From Tetrahymena thermophila SB210 (Eukaryota > Ciliophora > Oligohymenophorea > Hymenostomatida > Tetrahymenidae), in assembly GCF_000189635.1 (NCBI RefSeq), contig NW_002476262.1, forward strand, positions 372,001-436,000: DNA of 64,000 nt, written 5' to 3'. This document shows, one piece after another, positions 24,801 through 37,172 of this stretch. Positions within the stretch are counted from its first letter, which is position 1, and every line of letters starts with the position of its first letter. The notes under the pieces were generated by a model. It saw only the letters and a list, made by a program, of their open reading frames with translations. It made no database searches and was not told where the DNA came from. The position numbers and the translations under genes were made by a program.

Positions 24801-26270
24801 AAGGTTGCTATAATCTAAAATCTGTTTCTATTATAGTAGGATAATATAAATTTAAATTAGACATTTCTTAAAGTTCGAAGCTATTCACTTTTAAAATTAA
24901 CGTAATCATTCTAAATTTCTTAAAAAATATTTAATTATTTAATGATAATAGCTTCCTTCATTAAATATTTGCTCTTTACTTGACTAAAGTGCTATAGAAA
25001 TACCATATTATCATGAGATTCCAGTTATGGTTACTATAATTGATCATAATTTTTCTAATACCACACATTTGAAATTTATCTACAACCATGAGATCCTAGT
25101 AATTTTTATTTATTCATAAATTTTATATATTTAGTAAAAATAAATATTATTTTGTAAAAAAGAAATTAGAAAAAAAATATATTTGCCTAACACAAGGTGC
25201 TGATAAGTCTCAATATATTGAAAATAGAAATGAAATAGTGCATAAAGATATAATTTAACTCACTAAAAAAGAAAACAATGTCAATAAAATGGCTATAATT
25301 GTTTACTTCAAAGCAACAAGTAAGAACCTATAGAAAATAGATTATGGTACATTTACAAATCTTACCATCAAGTTAATAGAAGACACCACTGTGTTGGACC
25401 AGTTTGAAAAGTAGGCTATTACTATCACTTATTATAAACAAGATATAAAAAAACTTGATATTTATTATAATATCAACATTACAAATTATTCTGATTACAA
25501 AATCTTATTTTCTAGCCAAAATTAATCTGAAATTTTGAATTTGCATTAAAACGAATTAGAGTTATAAAAAAATGAACAAATATCTAAAACAATAAATCCA
25601 TAAACAGGTATATTTGCATATTATGCTTAACATTCGAAGTTAAAAATATTTTTATATCCAAAAAGAAAAAGTATTTGTGACATTTAAATTAGAATCTAAA
25701 AACCTTCAAGAGCTAGGAGAATAAATCTTTATAGATGATTTATCATTTTTAAAGAACCTCAAAATTGAAGAATATTTCTTAGAAAAAGAGATAAGCAAAA
25801 ACACTATCTTAAAAGATTCTACCCTGATAAAAAACCCAAAATTAGATATTTTTATCAATAATGTTAATTCTCATTGTTTCTGCAATGAAATATTAAATTT
25901 AGAAATAAATGTAAAAATTTTAAGATAAAACTAAAATAAACAGAATAACATTTAAGAAGATAAATATTTCTACACTTTACTTGCATAAAATAAAAGAGAT
26001 GGAAATTATCTTCTTCTTGGCTAAACTTAAATCAGTACATAAAATAAAAAAGATGATCTTGAGTGGAAATTATAAATATTACCAATAAAATGTGGTGTTT
26101 TTTATTTACCAGATTTTGAAGTAGTCTAATATAGCATTGATGAAAACCAGTAGCTTTGTTAAGAAAAAATACAAAACAATTAATACATTCTAAGATACTA
26201 TTCTGAACCAATAATTTCAGTCACATCGGATTCTAGCAAAATAAAAAATTCATCAGCATTTTTTATTTGA
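21864..26270 (+). CDS. TRAPP II complex subunit, TRAPPC10/Trs130-like
   Basis: Twelve exons (21864-22114, 22193-22520, 22579-22921, 22968-23434, 23499-23788, 23839-23947, 24000-24260, 24312-24388, 24508-24901, 24952-25098, 25163-25607, 25672-26270) give 1,236 residues, close to human TRAPPC10. N-terminal hallmarks match that family: a FVDTCRKLNLSFLIVYC segment, a middle region with NQPDWNYQVSLINKERL and the signature LGLHQEALQQYEECN, equivalent to the family's EDALxQYDELD. The C-terminal half is beta-rich, as in Trs130, ending with DGNYLLLGQT and LEWKLQILPIKCGVFYLPDF. Known role: subunit of the TRAPP II tether that activates Rab GTPases at the Golgi and in endocytic or ciliary traffic. The first intron (22115-22192) is 78 bp with no in-frame TGA, so retaining it would not break the protein. 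The overall family call is firm; exact exon edges are predictions. Confidence 0.78.
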
Positions 26271-27340
26271 TTTTTCTTCATATTAAAAAATATTTTTATT
26301 TTCTATTTAATAAACTGTTACTTATTTAAAGGCATGTAAATATTTTACTACAAATAATAATAAATATTTATTGAAATAGAATCAAAAATTATTTTATATG
26401 TAATTTCATGAAAATAATTTTTATAGTTTTACAATATGATTTAAAGATATTATTTATTTGATTTATTAATTAATTTTTTTTTTTTAATAAATTGTATCTT
26501 ATTTTAAATTTTGTAAATATATAACCTGGATAATATTTTCGAATAAAGGTAAAAATGTAATTATTTTTTTTTTTTATAAAAAATTTAGATTTCTTCCTAG
26601 GATGGTAAGGTTGGTTTAATACCCTCCCTATTTTTTAAATGTTAATAATTTTTAAATAAAAATATTTTTAGTATTTATTATTAATTATTCGAAAATAAAA
26701 GATGAGTTTTTTAAAATTTTATTTAAAAATTCATTTTATCAAAAATATTTTCTAACTAAAAGAAAATTAAAATTCTTTAATTGATTAAATTTAAGCAAAT
26801 TAATTGTACAAAATGGAATTTTATTTATTCACTAAAAAGTAAAATTTATAGATTAAAATTATTATTTGATATAAAGGGAATTTTTAAAGAATGATAAATC
26901 GTTAAGCTAATAGATAATTAGTAAAATAAATATTTATAATTCGATGAGAAATATTAATTGTATGTTCAATAATGCAAAAAGTACCCAACAAATAATTTGT
27001 GTAAAAATGAAATTAAATGATTTCTTAATTAATTATTAATGATATTTAACGAATTCGAAATTAATGAAGCTATTAATTATGAATATATTAATTTATTTTT
27101 CTTTTACAACACATAATTTTTCTTCTAGTTAATAAATTTGAATATTGCACAATTTCCATAAACTGATTATTGTTAAAACGAGTAGGAATTTAAAAATACA
27201 ATTATTGATTATTATCTTTATATAAATACAAATAGCTAAAAAAAGATCTTAAACTGCTTTTTTAAATACATTGATTATATTATAAATTTTTAGGTGTTTG
27301 TAAAAAATTATTTTCTCAAAGTTAGTGCATAATAGCTAAT
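26271..27340. other. Gap between TRAPPC10-like and RING/Kelch genes
   Basis: About 1.07 kb of AT-rich sequence. A slightly GC-richer patch at about 26590-26632 (GGATGGTAAGGTTGG followed by a C-rich run) stands out, but I cannot assign it to any RNA family. The promoter of the downstream gene should lie here. Confidence 0.45.
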
Positions 27341-30300
27341 ATGAATTGCCAAGGGTGTAACAATTAATATAATGAAACTGATAGATCGCCAAGACTATTA
27401 ATTAATTGCGGTCATTCAATATGTGAAAAATGTACAGCAGAATTGTATAGAGATGGATAAATAGTGTGTCCCGAATGTCGCTTTAAAAATATAGCACCAA
27501 TGGTTACCTGCTTTCCTAGAAATTTAGCTTTAATCAATATTAACAAATAGCAACCTTTAGCAAATATGGTAACTCCAGCAAAAACTAATTTAGGGTTTTA
27601 AAGCAGCATTTTATTAAATTCTAACGTTACCTCTCTTTATGTAAACAAAGAAAATAATTAAACTACTTAGCAATAAAACTAAAATTTGTAAGGCCTAACT
27701 AATACAAGTTTAAGCAATTTTAAAGCAGCAAATTACATATTATAAGAAATAACACCTCCTGCAAAATCATAAAGCCAGTAATCTTTTTATCCCAACACTA
27801 ATACTACCTCAGAACTTAAAACATTAGATTCTAATATCAAAGATGCAAATTTACTTTCTGAAAGATATGCTATCTGTTAGAAGCACTTTAAAAAGTTTGA
27901 AGGTAACACATTTTAGTATATAATCGAATAATAAATTTAATGCTTAAATTATAAATATAAAGCATACTGTGAAGATGATTAATTATTGCTTTGCATAACT
28001 TGTATTTTGGAAGATGGTCATAGGCAACATTCAATTGATTCTATTGAAAATTCAGTTTAAAAACAAAAGTAGAAGCAATCAGAGTTCTTTGACTAAAGCA
28101 GATAACAAGAAAAAAAAGCAATTAACATTATGCAATAAATAGATGCAAATTTGAAAGACCTTTCTAGTTAAGTAAACATTTAACAATATCTAAAAATGAG
28201 ATAAAAATTAAAAAAATTATGTTTTATGTATTAAATTTAAAAAGGCATAAGTCTAATTATCAGAAATTTGCAGTTTTTTTAGTGATGTTAAAAAAATTAT
28301 TAATGAGAAAGAAAGTAAACTGAAAAGTAAAGTTTAGGATGCATTGCTTGACTAAGAAAATTAAATGAAATAGCTAGAAAAGTACTATTAAAATCATATA
28401 TCAGATGTAAATGAGTTTTAAACTTTGTACAGACAGTGCTCAGTAATGCAAGATGTTGAATATTTAAAGAGTTTATAAAAAACTAAACAAATTATGAGTA
28501 AAATAAATTAGGTGTAATAAATAGATAAAATTGAATTTAAGCAGATTTAAAATTTCTTTAGTAAAGATTCAGAATTGCATGCATTAACTAAATCAATGCT
28601 TTCTCTTCAAACTTTGAATTAGGCTAACTAATAAAATCCTCTTACAACATAAGTTTAACTAGTACAAACCAAAAAATAATTGAATTAAGTATAATAAAAT
28701 AATACTTCTTCCAACAGCAATAAAGAAATTTTAAACAACAATACTTAAACAAGCAATATAACAAATTAACCTTCAAGTAATGCAATATCTTCATCTTCAA
28801 ACTAAAACCCACAATAATAAAATAAAAAACCTAACACAGTTTATTAAACAGGAAATAAACCTGCAGTTAAAAGAGTTTAAAATAGGAAAGAGGTTGCTTC
28901 TATTGGTCCATTAGGGATTACATGCGTTTAATAATAAAACATTTATAGGTATTAAACGAAAAAAATTAATATCATTAAATTGCATTTTTATAAAATAGAA
29001 CTAAATCTAATCAAATTATGTAAAAGAAGGATTAAACTAAAGAAGCAATAGGTACATCCTATGGGAATAATTCAAATTAAAATTGTTAGTAAACATTATA
29101 GTAAGCAGTAACTACTGGAAATCTAAATATTCAATAAAATTTGAATTAGGGAAATTACAAACTGTAAATTGTTTAGTTAAATCATAAGTTTTTTCATATT
29201 TTTTTCCAATTTTAGAGGAAGAAACGATAGGTCTACTTCAAGCACTAACCCTTAAAGCATTTCAAGTGAGTTAAATAAACCATTAAGTAATAATTTTTCT
29301 TGAATTCTTGACTTTATAAAAATAATGGTCTTTATTTCAATAGATAATTACCATGAGCTAAGAAACATACTGAAGGAAAAACTGACACAATAAAACAACG
29401 AATAAAATGTCAATAGAGGAGAAAAGTCATTAACTCCTTCTAAAAGGATAAGTAACTATAGTAATAGCTCTTACTAAAATGATAATTTAAACTTCTTTAA
29501 CAAGGAGAAAAATTTACCTAATATTTCTCCGCTAAGGTCAAACAATATAACAAATATGTAATTTATTTAATTCATTCAGGAAGTTAATTTAAAATAAAAA
29601 ATGTTTTAACTAGATAGCAACAAGTTTAAAGCAGCAATAATTAATTAAAATAAGTCTTTTAAATTAATGAAGGCCTTCCTTTAAATAGTAAAACAATGTA
29701 CAGCAATGGATAAGCTTAATATAAATCAACTGATAAAATTAGTTAGTAGGATTTCAATGATACTACTTAAAAAAGTAGAAGTATTTATAAACCTTCCTCT
29801 ACTCAATCTAAAATTAATTAGATTGGGCAAGGAGATGAGTTAGATGATTAAAACTTTTAGTTTATAGACAATAATTCTTATCCAGAATCTGCAAGAAAAG
29901 ATTTATTTTAATGCCAAATAAATTCAAATAACTTGAATGTGCTTACCTCAGGATAAAAACCTAACAGTAACACCAATTCAATAATGAATAGCAATAATTT
30001 AATGAAATCTATGAGAACTGATATCACGGACATGTTTATGAATAGAGTAATTTTTTGTTGAGATATTTTTAGTCTTAATACAATTTAATAAAAAAGTGCG
30101 ATTTTTCTACTATATCTACTTACTAAAATGGTAGTTTTATCTATGTATTTGGAGGATTTATAGAAAGCAGCTAATATGCAATAGAAAGATTTGACATTAA
30201 TAGAAACGTGTGGGAATAAGTTGATATATTACCTACTAATAGAGCTAAATTTTCTATGGTTGGACTTGATAATGGAAATATTTTAATTATTGGTGGAAAA

Positions 30301-31284
30301 TAGGTAATCAATTTTATTTATTAATATTAATATTTATCATATTTGATATAGGATGGTATGAGAATAGCTTTATGTGAAGAATATGATCCTAAAACGAACA
30401 AGTTAACCATAAGCAGCATGATGCTTTCATCTCCTAAAAGTATCTTTGATTTTAAATTTATAAATTAATGAAATTAAAATGTTTAAATAATATTTAAAAA
30501 GGTGGATTTGGAGCAGTAAATTTAGGCAGAGGTAATTAACTACTTTTATATTTAAATGATTTGATTAAAAAATTTTTTAGATAAGATAATTATAATTGGA
30601 GGAAACGATGGTTAAAATGTACAAGATTTGGTGGAGATGTATGATAAGGCTAGTATGAAATTGCCAAAAAAACTTTGTTCTATGATTGAAAAAAGAGATG
30701 AACTTGCAGTGACTTTAGGTTTAGACAAAAAAATATATGCTATTGGAGGATTTGGAGGAACGAAGAATGTTTGCCTAAGAACTGCAGAGCGTTATGATCC
30801 AGAAACAGATAGATGGGAGACTATTGCTCCCTTAAATGTTCCTAGAAGAGCTCTTGCAGCTGTAACTCTTCCTGATGGAATATATGCAATAGGAGGTTTT
30901 GATGGATAAAACTACTTATCATCTGTTGAAAAGTAAAAAAATCTAAAAACAAGAATGTATATAATATTCAAATATTTCTATTGGTTAATAATAGGTATGA
31001 TGAATCATTAAATTAATGGATATTTATAAGCAGCATGAACTTTCCTCGTTGTACTTTGAGTGCGGTTACATCAAAAGATAATTAATTTATTTATGTGTTA
31101 GGTGGGTTTGACAATGGCCCTTTAGATACAGTAGAAAGGTATTAAAAATTAATTTTAAATAAACTATATAAATTTATATTAAATTAGGTATAATATATTT
31201 GAAGATAAATGGGAAATGTATTCTAAAATGAGTTATAAAAGATTTATGCATAGTAGCATAATGATCAGTGGATAGTTTGCTTGA
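27341..31284 (+). CDS. RING / B-box / Kelch-repeat protein, probable E3 ubiquitin ligase
   Basis: Twelve predicted exons (27341-28227, 28283-28948, 28999-29163, 29216-29286, 29344-29557, 29614-30046, 30097-30303, 30352-30439, 30502-30531, 30581-30932, 30995-31138, 31188-31284) give 1,117 residues. The very N-terminus is a complete C3HC4 RING (C3, C6, C23, H25, C28, C31, C43, C46). A B-box-like finger lies near 176-232 (CQKH, YCEDDQLLLCITC, GHRQH), then coiled coil, then a long Asn/Gln/Ser-rich linker. Residues from 813 to the end are Kelch repeats ([50 protein letters not shown]) that should form a beta-propeller. Inference: an E3 ligase whose propeller selects substrates. The first acceptor could be 28273 or 28282; both keep the frame and differ by three residues. 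Confidence 0.85.
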
Positions 31285-32877
31285 TGTATTTAGAAATAAA
31301 ACTTTAACAAATATGCCTAAAAATAGATTTTAATAATTAAAAAAATTCTAATAATTGATAACTAAAATCGTTAATTTTATACTATATTTACTAAAATCTA
31401 AAGTATGTATTTATTCCTGTGTATTGTATATAATATAAATTAATCATAGCTTAAAAAATTTTCATAAGATAATCATTACTTTGCTAAATTCAAAACCAAT
31501 ATAATTAATAATTCTCTTTTGGTATGAATTTTTAAATCCTTACTCTCCATTAAAAAATCCTTTAAAAAAGAGTTGAATTTAACTTTTATTTAGGAGGATT
31601 GATTAAAAATAAATTTTATATAACCTTTTTTAAAATATATTATTAATATTAATAAAATTCTTTAATATAATTGTAAATATTTTTTTAAACATTTTATATT
31701 GAAATTTCCATAGTTAATTGCAAAATCAATTTTATTTTGGCAAATTTTGTAAATTAAAATTTATTTTTAAAAATAAAAAAAAATTTTTGAAGATATTATT
31801 AACGAGTTTTCAATTTTGTGCAAAAAAATAAATTAAGTACTTATCATGCCATTTTATTTATAAAAACCTATTAATTATCTTAAAATTTATTTTTATAATT
31901 AAATTAAATTAATAAATAATTAATTTTTTATGTAAATTAATAGAAAATCATTATTACTTTCAAAAGTAAAATTTAATTTTTATAGAAAATAATGATTTTT
32001 AGAGAATTATTCAATTAAATATTTGATATTAAATCGTAAGAGTTTTTGAAAAATAGAAAAAATAGTTATTATATTTGAAATATTTGTTAAATAAGAATAA
32101 ACTTATTATTTAATTAGAGTATTTTTTAATTTTTCTTTGATTTATTTTTGATGTTTATCACTTGATATGATCAAAATATAATTATTGAAGTTTTTAAATT
32201 AAATTTTTTTATGAAAAATCATCATTCTCTTATGAATTTTATTTATTTATAATTTTTACAATTAACTAAAAGCAAATAAAAAATTTAATAATAAAATTTG
32301 TAAATACTTATTTTAAATATAAATCTATGAAAAATTTGAGAATTTTTATTAGCAAATAATTGATTTCTAATGCCAAATTTTGTTTAGATTTTATCATAAA
32401 AATTAGTTTAATTTAATAAATGGATTTTATTATTCAATTGATAGAAAATTTATTTAAAAAGCATAGAATGAGTTGGAAATAAGTTATTAATACTTTGATT
32501 TATTGATATGAGGTAGGTTTAGGGATAAAGAAATGTTAGAAAAATTTTTAGAGAATCACATAATTTTCTTTTTCTTTTACTTGCATTTTATAATCAATAT
32601 TTAATTAATCATTAATAAATTAATTAATTTATTTATTTATAGTTATTATAGCTATTTCAAACCCTTTTTATGATACTTTTTGTTTCTACTGATGTTAAAA
32701 GAATGAAAGCAAATAATTTAATTAATTTGTTATAATATTGATAATTTAAGGGATTCATACATAATAAAAGAAAGAAAGAAAACTAAAAATAAGAAATAGA
32801 GAAAGGATAAATAATAAATTAAAATTAAATATAGCCAATTAATTATAAGCCCCATTTTATTAGCTAGTTGATTAGAG
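31285..32877. other. Long AT-rich gap
   Basis: About 1.6 kb, among the most A/T-dense stretches of the window, composed of poly-A/poly-T runs with almost no GC. It carries the RING/Kelch 3' end and the TPR gene promoter. I see no gene or RNA. Confidence 0.5.
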
Positions 32878-35800
32878 ATGGAATAACCGAACGAGTATCC
32901 ACATAATGAGTTTATGATACCAGAAAACAATTTATAATTTACTCCTTTACCTTTTCACTCACCACATTAAGGAATCTTTACTTAACTAAATCTCCCTCCA
33001 CTAGAAGATAAATTAAATTTAGAATATAGCGCTCTTCTAAATCCTGAAAATAAAGATTAAGTTATTTCTAAAATCGATTAATACAATGAAGCTGGCAAAA
33101 CGTTTATTAATGTGCATTAATATCACAATGTATTGTTTTTTTTTTAAAAGAAATATCATATTTTAATTTTTAGCTGATTAATATTACTACAAAATATTAC
33201 TACTCCTTAATTAGATTATCGTAATTAATGTTTGAAAAATAATGGCCTGATTTTAAAAAAGCATCTCAAAAAACTGTATAATCTTAATTATCTCAGATTT
33301 TTAGGATTGCAAATATCGCTTTTATATTTTATTTTAAGAGGATAAACAATTAAAAGGCACAAGTACAATATAAAACAAATTAAATATGGCAAATGATTGA
33401 TAATTTGTAAAAAAAAGAAAATGAATTTTGAAATTTTAGTTGAATTTAATGCAAAGTGAATATAATTAGCTAAATAAAGCATTGATAACTAAAATACTAT
33501 TCTAAAATACTCAATAAATTATTTGTTAAAAATAAAAGGCTTTAAAAATATACGAATTAATAGTTGAAGCTTAGCCAAAAAATGAGAAGGCGGCAGTTTT
33601 GTATGCAAAATGCCTATAACTCAACGAAGAGTATCATAGAGCTATTTTCTTCTTCAGATATGCTATGGAAATTAATGATAAACTTAAAGTAAAAAAAATA
33701 AGCAAAAATTTTGTTGGAATTATTTACTTGCATTTTACTCAAATAGTTTATGTCTTATTTATTGATTTCAATACATAAAATATATATGTATTTACTTATT
33801 ATTAAAAATGATAGAATGATGCCTACCTGTGGTACAATATAGGACTTTGCTTTTTCAAGGTAAATATAGAAACTTTTGGATATTGAATTTGAGCTCATAT
33901 TTATATTTTGAGATATATATATTTATTTAGTTATTTATGTATTAGCTTAAATTAATTTACAAATTTACTATAAATTAAAAAAAAATTAGATTGAAAATTA
34001 TACTTAAGCTGAGTAAAATTTCAAGCATTGCTTGAAAGTCGATTATTATTTTCCTTTGAAGTTCTAAATATATCTCTATCTTGGTATAATAAATAAGTAC
34101 AATTTATAGTATAAAATAGCTATTGAAGTAATAATATACCTTAAATATTAGTCAATTAAATATAAATATAAAATTTTAAAATAGTATTTTTTATTGAATC
34201 TCTCTGATCCTCAAAACTAGAATCCAGATAAAGCATCTCTGGTTTTAATTAATATAGGCTAATGTTTAGAATGCTTCTAGGAGGTAAAAAAGTTAAAATA
34301 AACATAAAATATGATAATTTTTAAAAAAAAATAAGTATGATGAAGCTGCAAGTTGTTATAATAAATCTCTTTGTTTAACTCCTGGAAATTTTACTGCTCT
34401 CAAGGCTATTAGTTGGCTCTTTTTTTAAAATGGGAAAATTGTAAATAATAATTATATTAATTTTAATGAGTAATTAACATAAAATTTAAGAATGAATCAA
34501 AAGATATTCTGATGCAAGCCCTTTACATTAATTCTGATAGAGAAATATATTATATGTAAGCAAGGTGCTTAGAATAGCTTGGCAAGCATAAAGAAGCTAT
34601 GCATGCAATAAGTTAAGCTATTTAAGCAGAACCTAACAATCCTGATAACTTTACTGTTTTAGGAGTTATATTTAGCAAGTTAAACATGGTAATAAAAATG
34701 ATTTATCGATTAATTAGCATATAAATTTATTTAATTTAATATTAATTAGCACTTAGAATCTTTCTAAAGCTTTTAGCGTGCTTATTAGATGGATACTGCA
34801 AAAATAGAAAATTTATTTAACATGGCACTTATTTATGAAGTTGCTAAAAAGTATTAAGATGCCTTAAAATTATATACTAAACTCTTGTTGTTAGATCCAT
34901 AAGATTGTATTGTGCTGTAGAGAAAGGCATGCATCGAATCATCTAATTACTAGAATCTAACTGAGTATTAGTAAAATTATTGAAAAGCACTAATAACTTT
35001 AATAAGTAAATATTAAAAATAGATTTTAAATGAGATTCCCCGCCTTTAAGCCTAGTGCTTAGCTGTGGTGGGTAGAAAACTAAAAATATGCTAAATTTAA
35101 TATTTTGCATGAAATTTCTGGTATTTCTTTATATCAGAATAACCAAGGATAAGCAAGTGAAAAAATAGAACATGGGGTAGGATCTCACTCTATATTTGAG
35201 ACAGCAACTAAAAAAGCTTCGCTACTATCTTAGGGCAACATAAAAAATGAAAATGATGAATTAAAATCTTCAGCAAGTTTTACTAAAAGTGCAAACAATT
35301 TAAATAATCATAAAAATAGTATCACAACAAGCTTTAACAACTAGTTTAATAAGTAAATTTTTATTTTTAAAAGAATCATATTAAATTAATTATCATTTTT
35401 ATATGTTATAAAAGTTAATTTATTCGCAGCAGAAATAGCAGTTTTAATTGTAAATAAGATGAAAGTGCCAATGAAAATTCAACTAATGGCTAAAATGGAA
35501 TCAATAAATCAGGTTCTGCAAATAATAAATCGGACATCCCTAATTCAATATTAGGCGGTGGAAATAGAAAAAATTCTTCTATGGATATTACAGCTCTCTA
35601 AAGAAGATAGCATATGTAAAGAAATAAGCTTTACAGTATGGAATAAGGATATGATGGGAATGATGGACATAATACAATATACGAAAGTAATTTTTATTTA
35701 AACATTTTAAAAATAAAGAATAATTTATAAAACAATAGAAAAAGAAGAAGAGTAGTATTCGTTTTCTAATAGTCCTAAAAAAGAAGATAAAAATAGAAAG

Positions 35801-36106
35801 GAAAGCGATTTATATTATGAATAGCCTAGAAGAAATTCAATTATGAGTAATTTTGGAGGATAATAATTATATTCATTCGTTTATTCTCCATTTAATGGAC
35901 CAGCAATAGCAAAAGATTCTATGGATTTTGGTTATAGTTTGAATAACAATAATCATTATTATGCAGATCAAATGGATAATGGCAATCCAAGTGACTTTGG
36001 TGGTAATAGATAAAAGAAGAGCAGTATAATCGGCCACAATATTCATAACTACAATAATATCAACAAAAATATAAATAATAAAAATGATAATTAAATCTAC
36101 TAATGA
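32878..36106 (+). CDS. TPR protein resembling the Cyc8/Ssn6 co-repressor
   Basis: Twelve exons (32878-33129, 33174-33275, 33539-33688, 33815-33859, 33990-34127, 34185-34283, 34336-34440, 34491-34688, 34750-34970, 35023-35352, 35430-35686, 35739-36106) give 754 residues. From about residue 60 to 450 there are roughly ten tetratricopeptide repeats, e.g. YLWYNIGLCFFKIENYTQAE, ALYINSDREIYYMQARCLEQ and FNMALIYEVAKKYQDALKLY. The order, including the WYNIG and IYLYLGIINK repeats and a repeat with an extended loop (LSDPQNQNPDK), is like Cyc8/Ssn6 and the UTX TPR block. The C-terminus is Ser/Asn-rich with basic patches (RRQHMQRNK), as in Cyc8. The known fungal role is bridging Tup1-type repressors to DNA-bound factors in the nucleus; here that is inference. 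The 263-bp second intron (33276-33538) is the weakest part of the model. Confidence 0.7.
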
Positions 36107-37172
36107 AAAACATCTATCTATCTCTGCTAAATAATAATTATGTTTACCAATTTACTCACTCTAAAAGAGACTAAATCAACATATATAAATATTAACAAAA
36201 TATTCTAGACAGTGCTGCTATAATTTAAAATTTAAAATAAACAAATAGTTCCAATTAAGGAATTTTAATAACCCAAGTCAATTCAATTCAATAAATCAAT
36301 AAAAATAAATAAATAAATATAAAAATTAAATAAATTATATCTTTTTTAGAAATTAATATTTTAATATAATAAGCATCATTTTTTTTCACACACTTGTGTA
36401 TCTATTTTTATTATTATTATAAAAGTTATTTGAAGTATATTTTAAGTTTAATTTATTTCAACAAATTTATTAAAATTTTAAAAATAGATTATTTTCCATA
36501 TATATTGAAATAAATGCAATCAATTTCTATTTTTTTAATATAAAAATGTTTTTTATTTTAGCTTTTTATTTTTTGATCGTATTATTAATTAGCTTGATTG
36601 AAATAAAAATTATTTGTTTCTATAAATGATGTTTAAAAGCAGTAAAGAAAAAAAAAAAAATAATTAAAAAAGTAATCCTAATTTAACAATTATTATAACT
36701 TCAAACTGTAGTTCCTTTCTTCTTAGATCTCGTATAACGGATTTTCAGAGTAATGTTTTGAATAATTTTATAAAATTAAAATTTTAAGTCTGAAAAATTC
36801 AAAAAATGACATATTATATGTATATAAGGTATATATTATTTCAAATTTTTAATTTTTCGAATTAAATCTTTCTAAAAACAATAAAATAAAGCTGTTTTAT
36901 GCTTATCTTGCTTTATATAATATGTAATTAAATTTAATATAGTTTGATTATTATAAATTAAATAGGCATTTCACACAATAAACAAAAATATAAAATAGTA
37001 ATGAATAATATCAATATTTTTAGCATATGGTACTTTTTAATAAATTGTACTCTAAAGAATAAAAGAATACCATAAAAAACAAAATATCATTAACAAATCC
37101 AAATTAAAATACTTGATTGATGCAATAAAAATAAAATTAATAAACATTAATTAATATATTAGTTTGTATAAA
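36107..37172. other. Convergent gap with a small GC-richer island
   Basis: About 1.07 kb between the ends of the TPR gene (+) and the FHA gene (-). Around 36700-36760 the sequence is less AT-rich (TAGTTCCTTTCTTC, then ATCTCGTATAACGG), and because both flanking genes end here no promoter should be needed. A box-C-like ATGATGT near 36626 and a CTGA near 36787 are too far apart (about 160 nt) for a typical C/D snoRNA. Unassigned. Confidence 0.4.

Noticed and set aside
32730..33482. Hydrophobic minus-strand frames suggesting small membrane proteins
   Set aside because: They lie opposite the first exons and long second intron of the TPR gene; hydrophobicity follows from A/T composition.
36626..36790. 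C/D box snoRNA
   Set aside because: Box-like ATGATGT and CTGA are about 160 nt apart with no terminal stem, too far for a normal C/D RNA.
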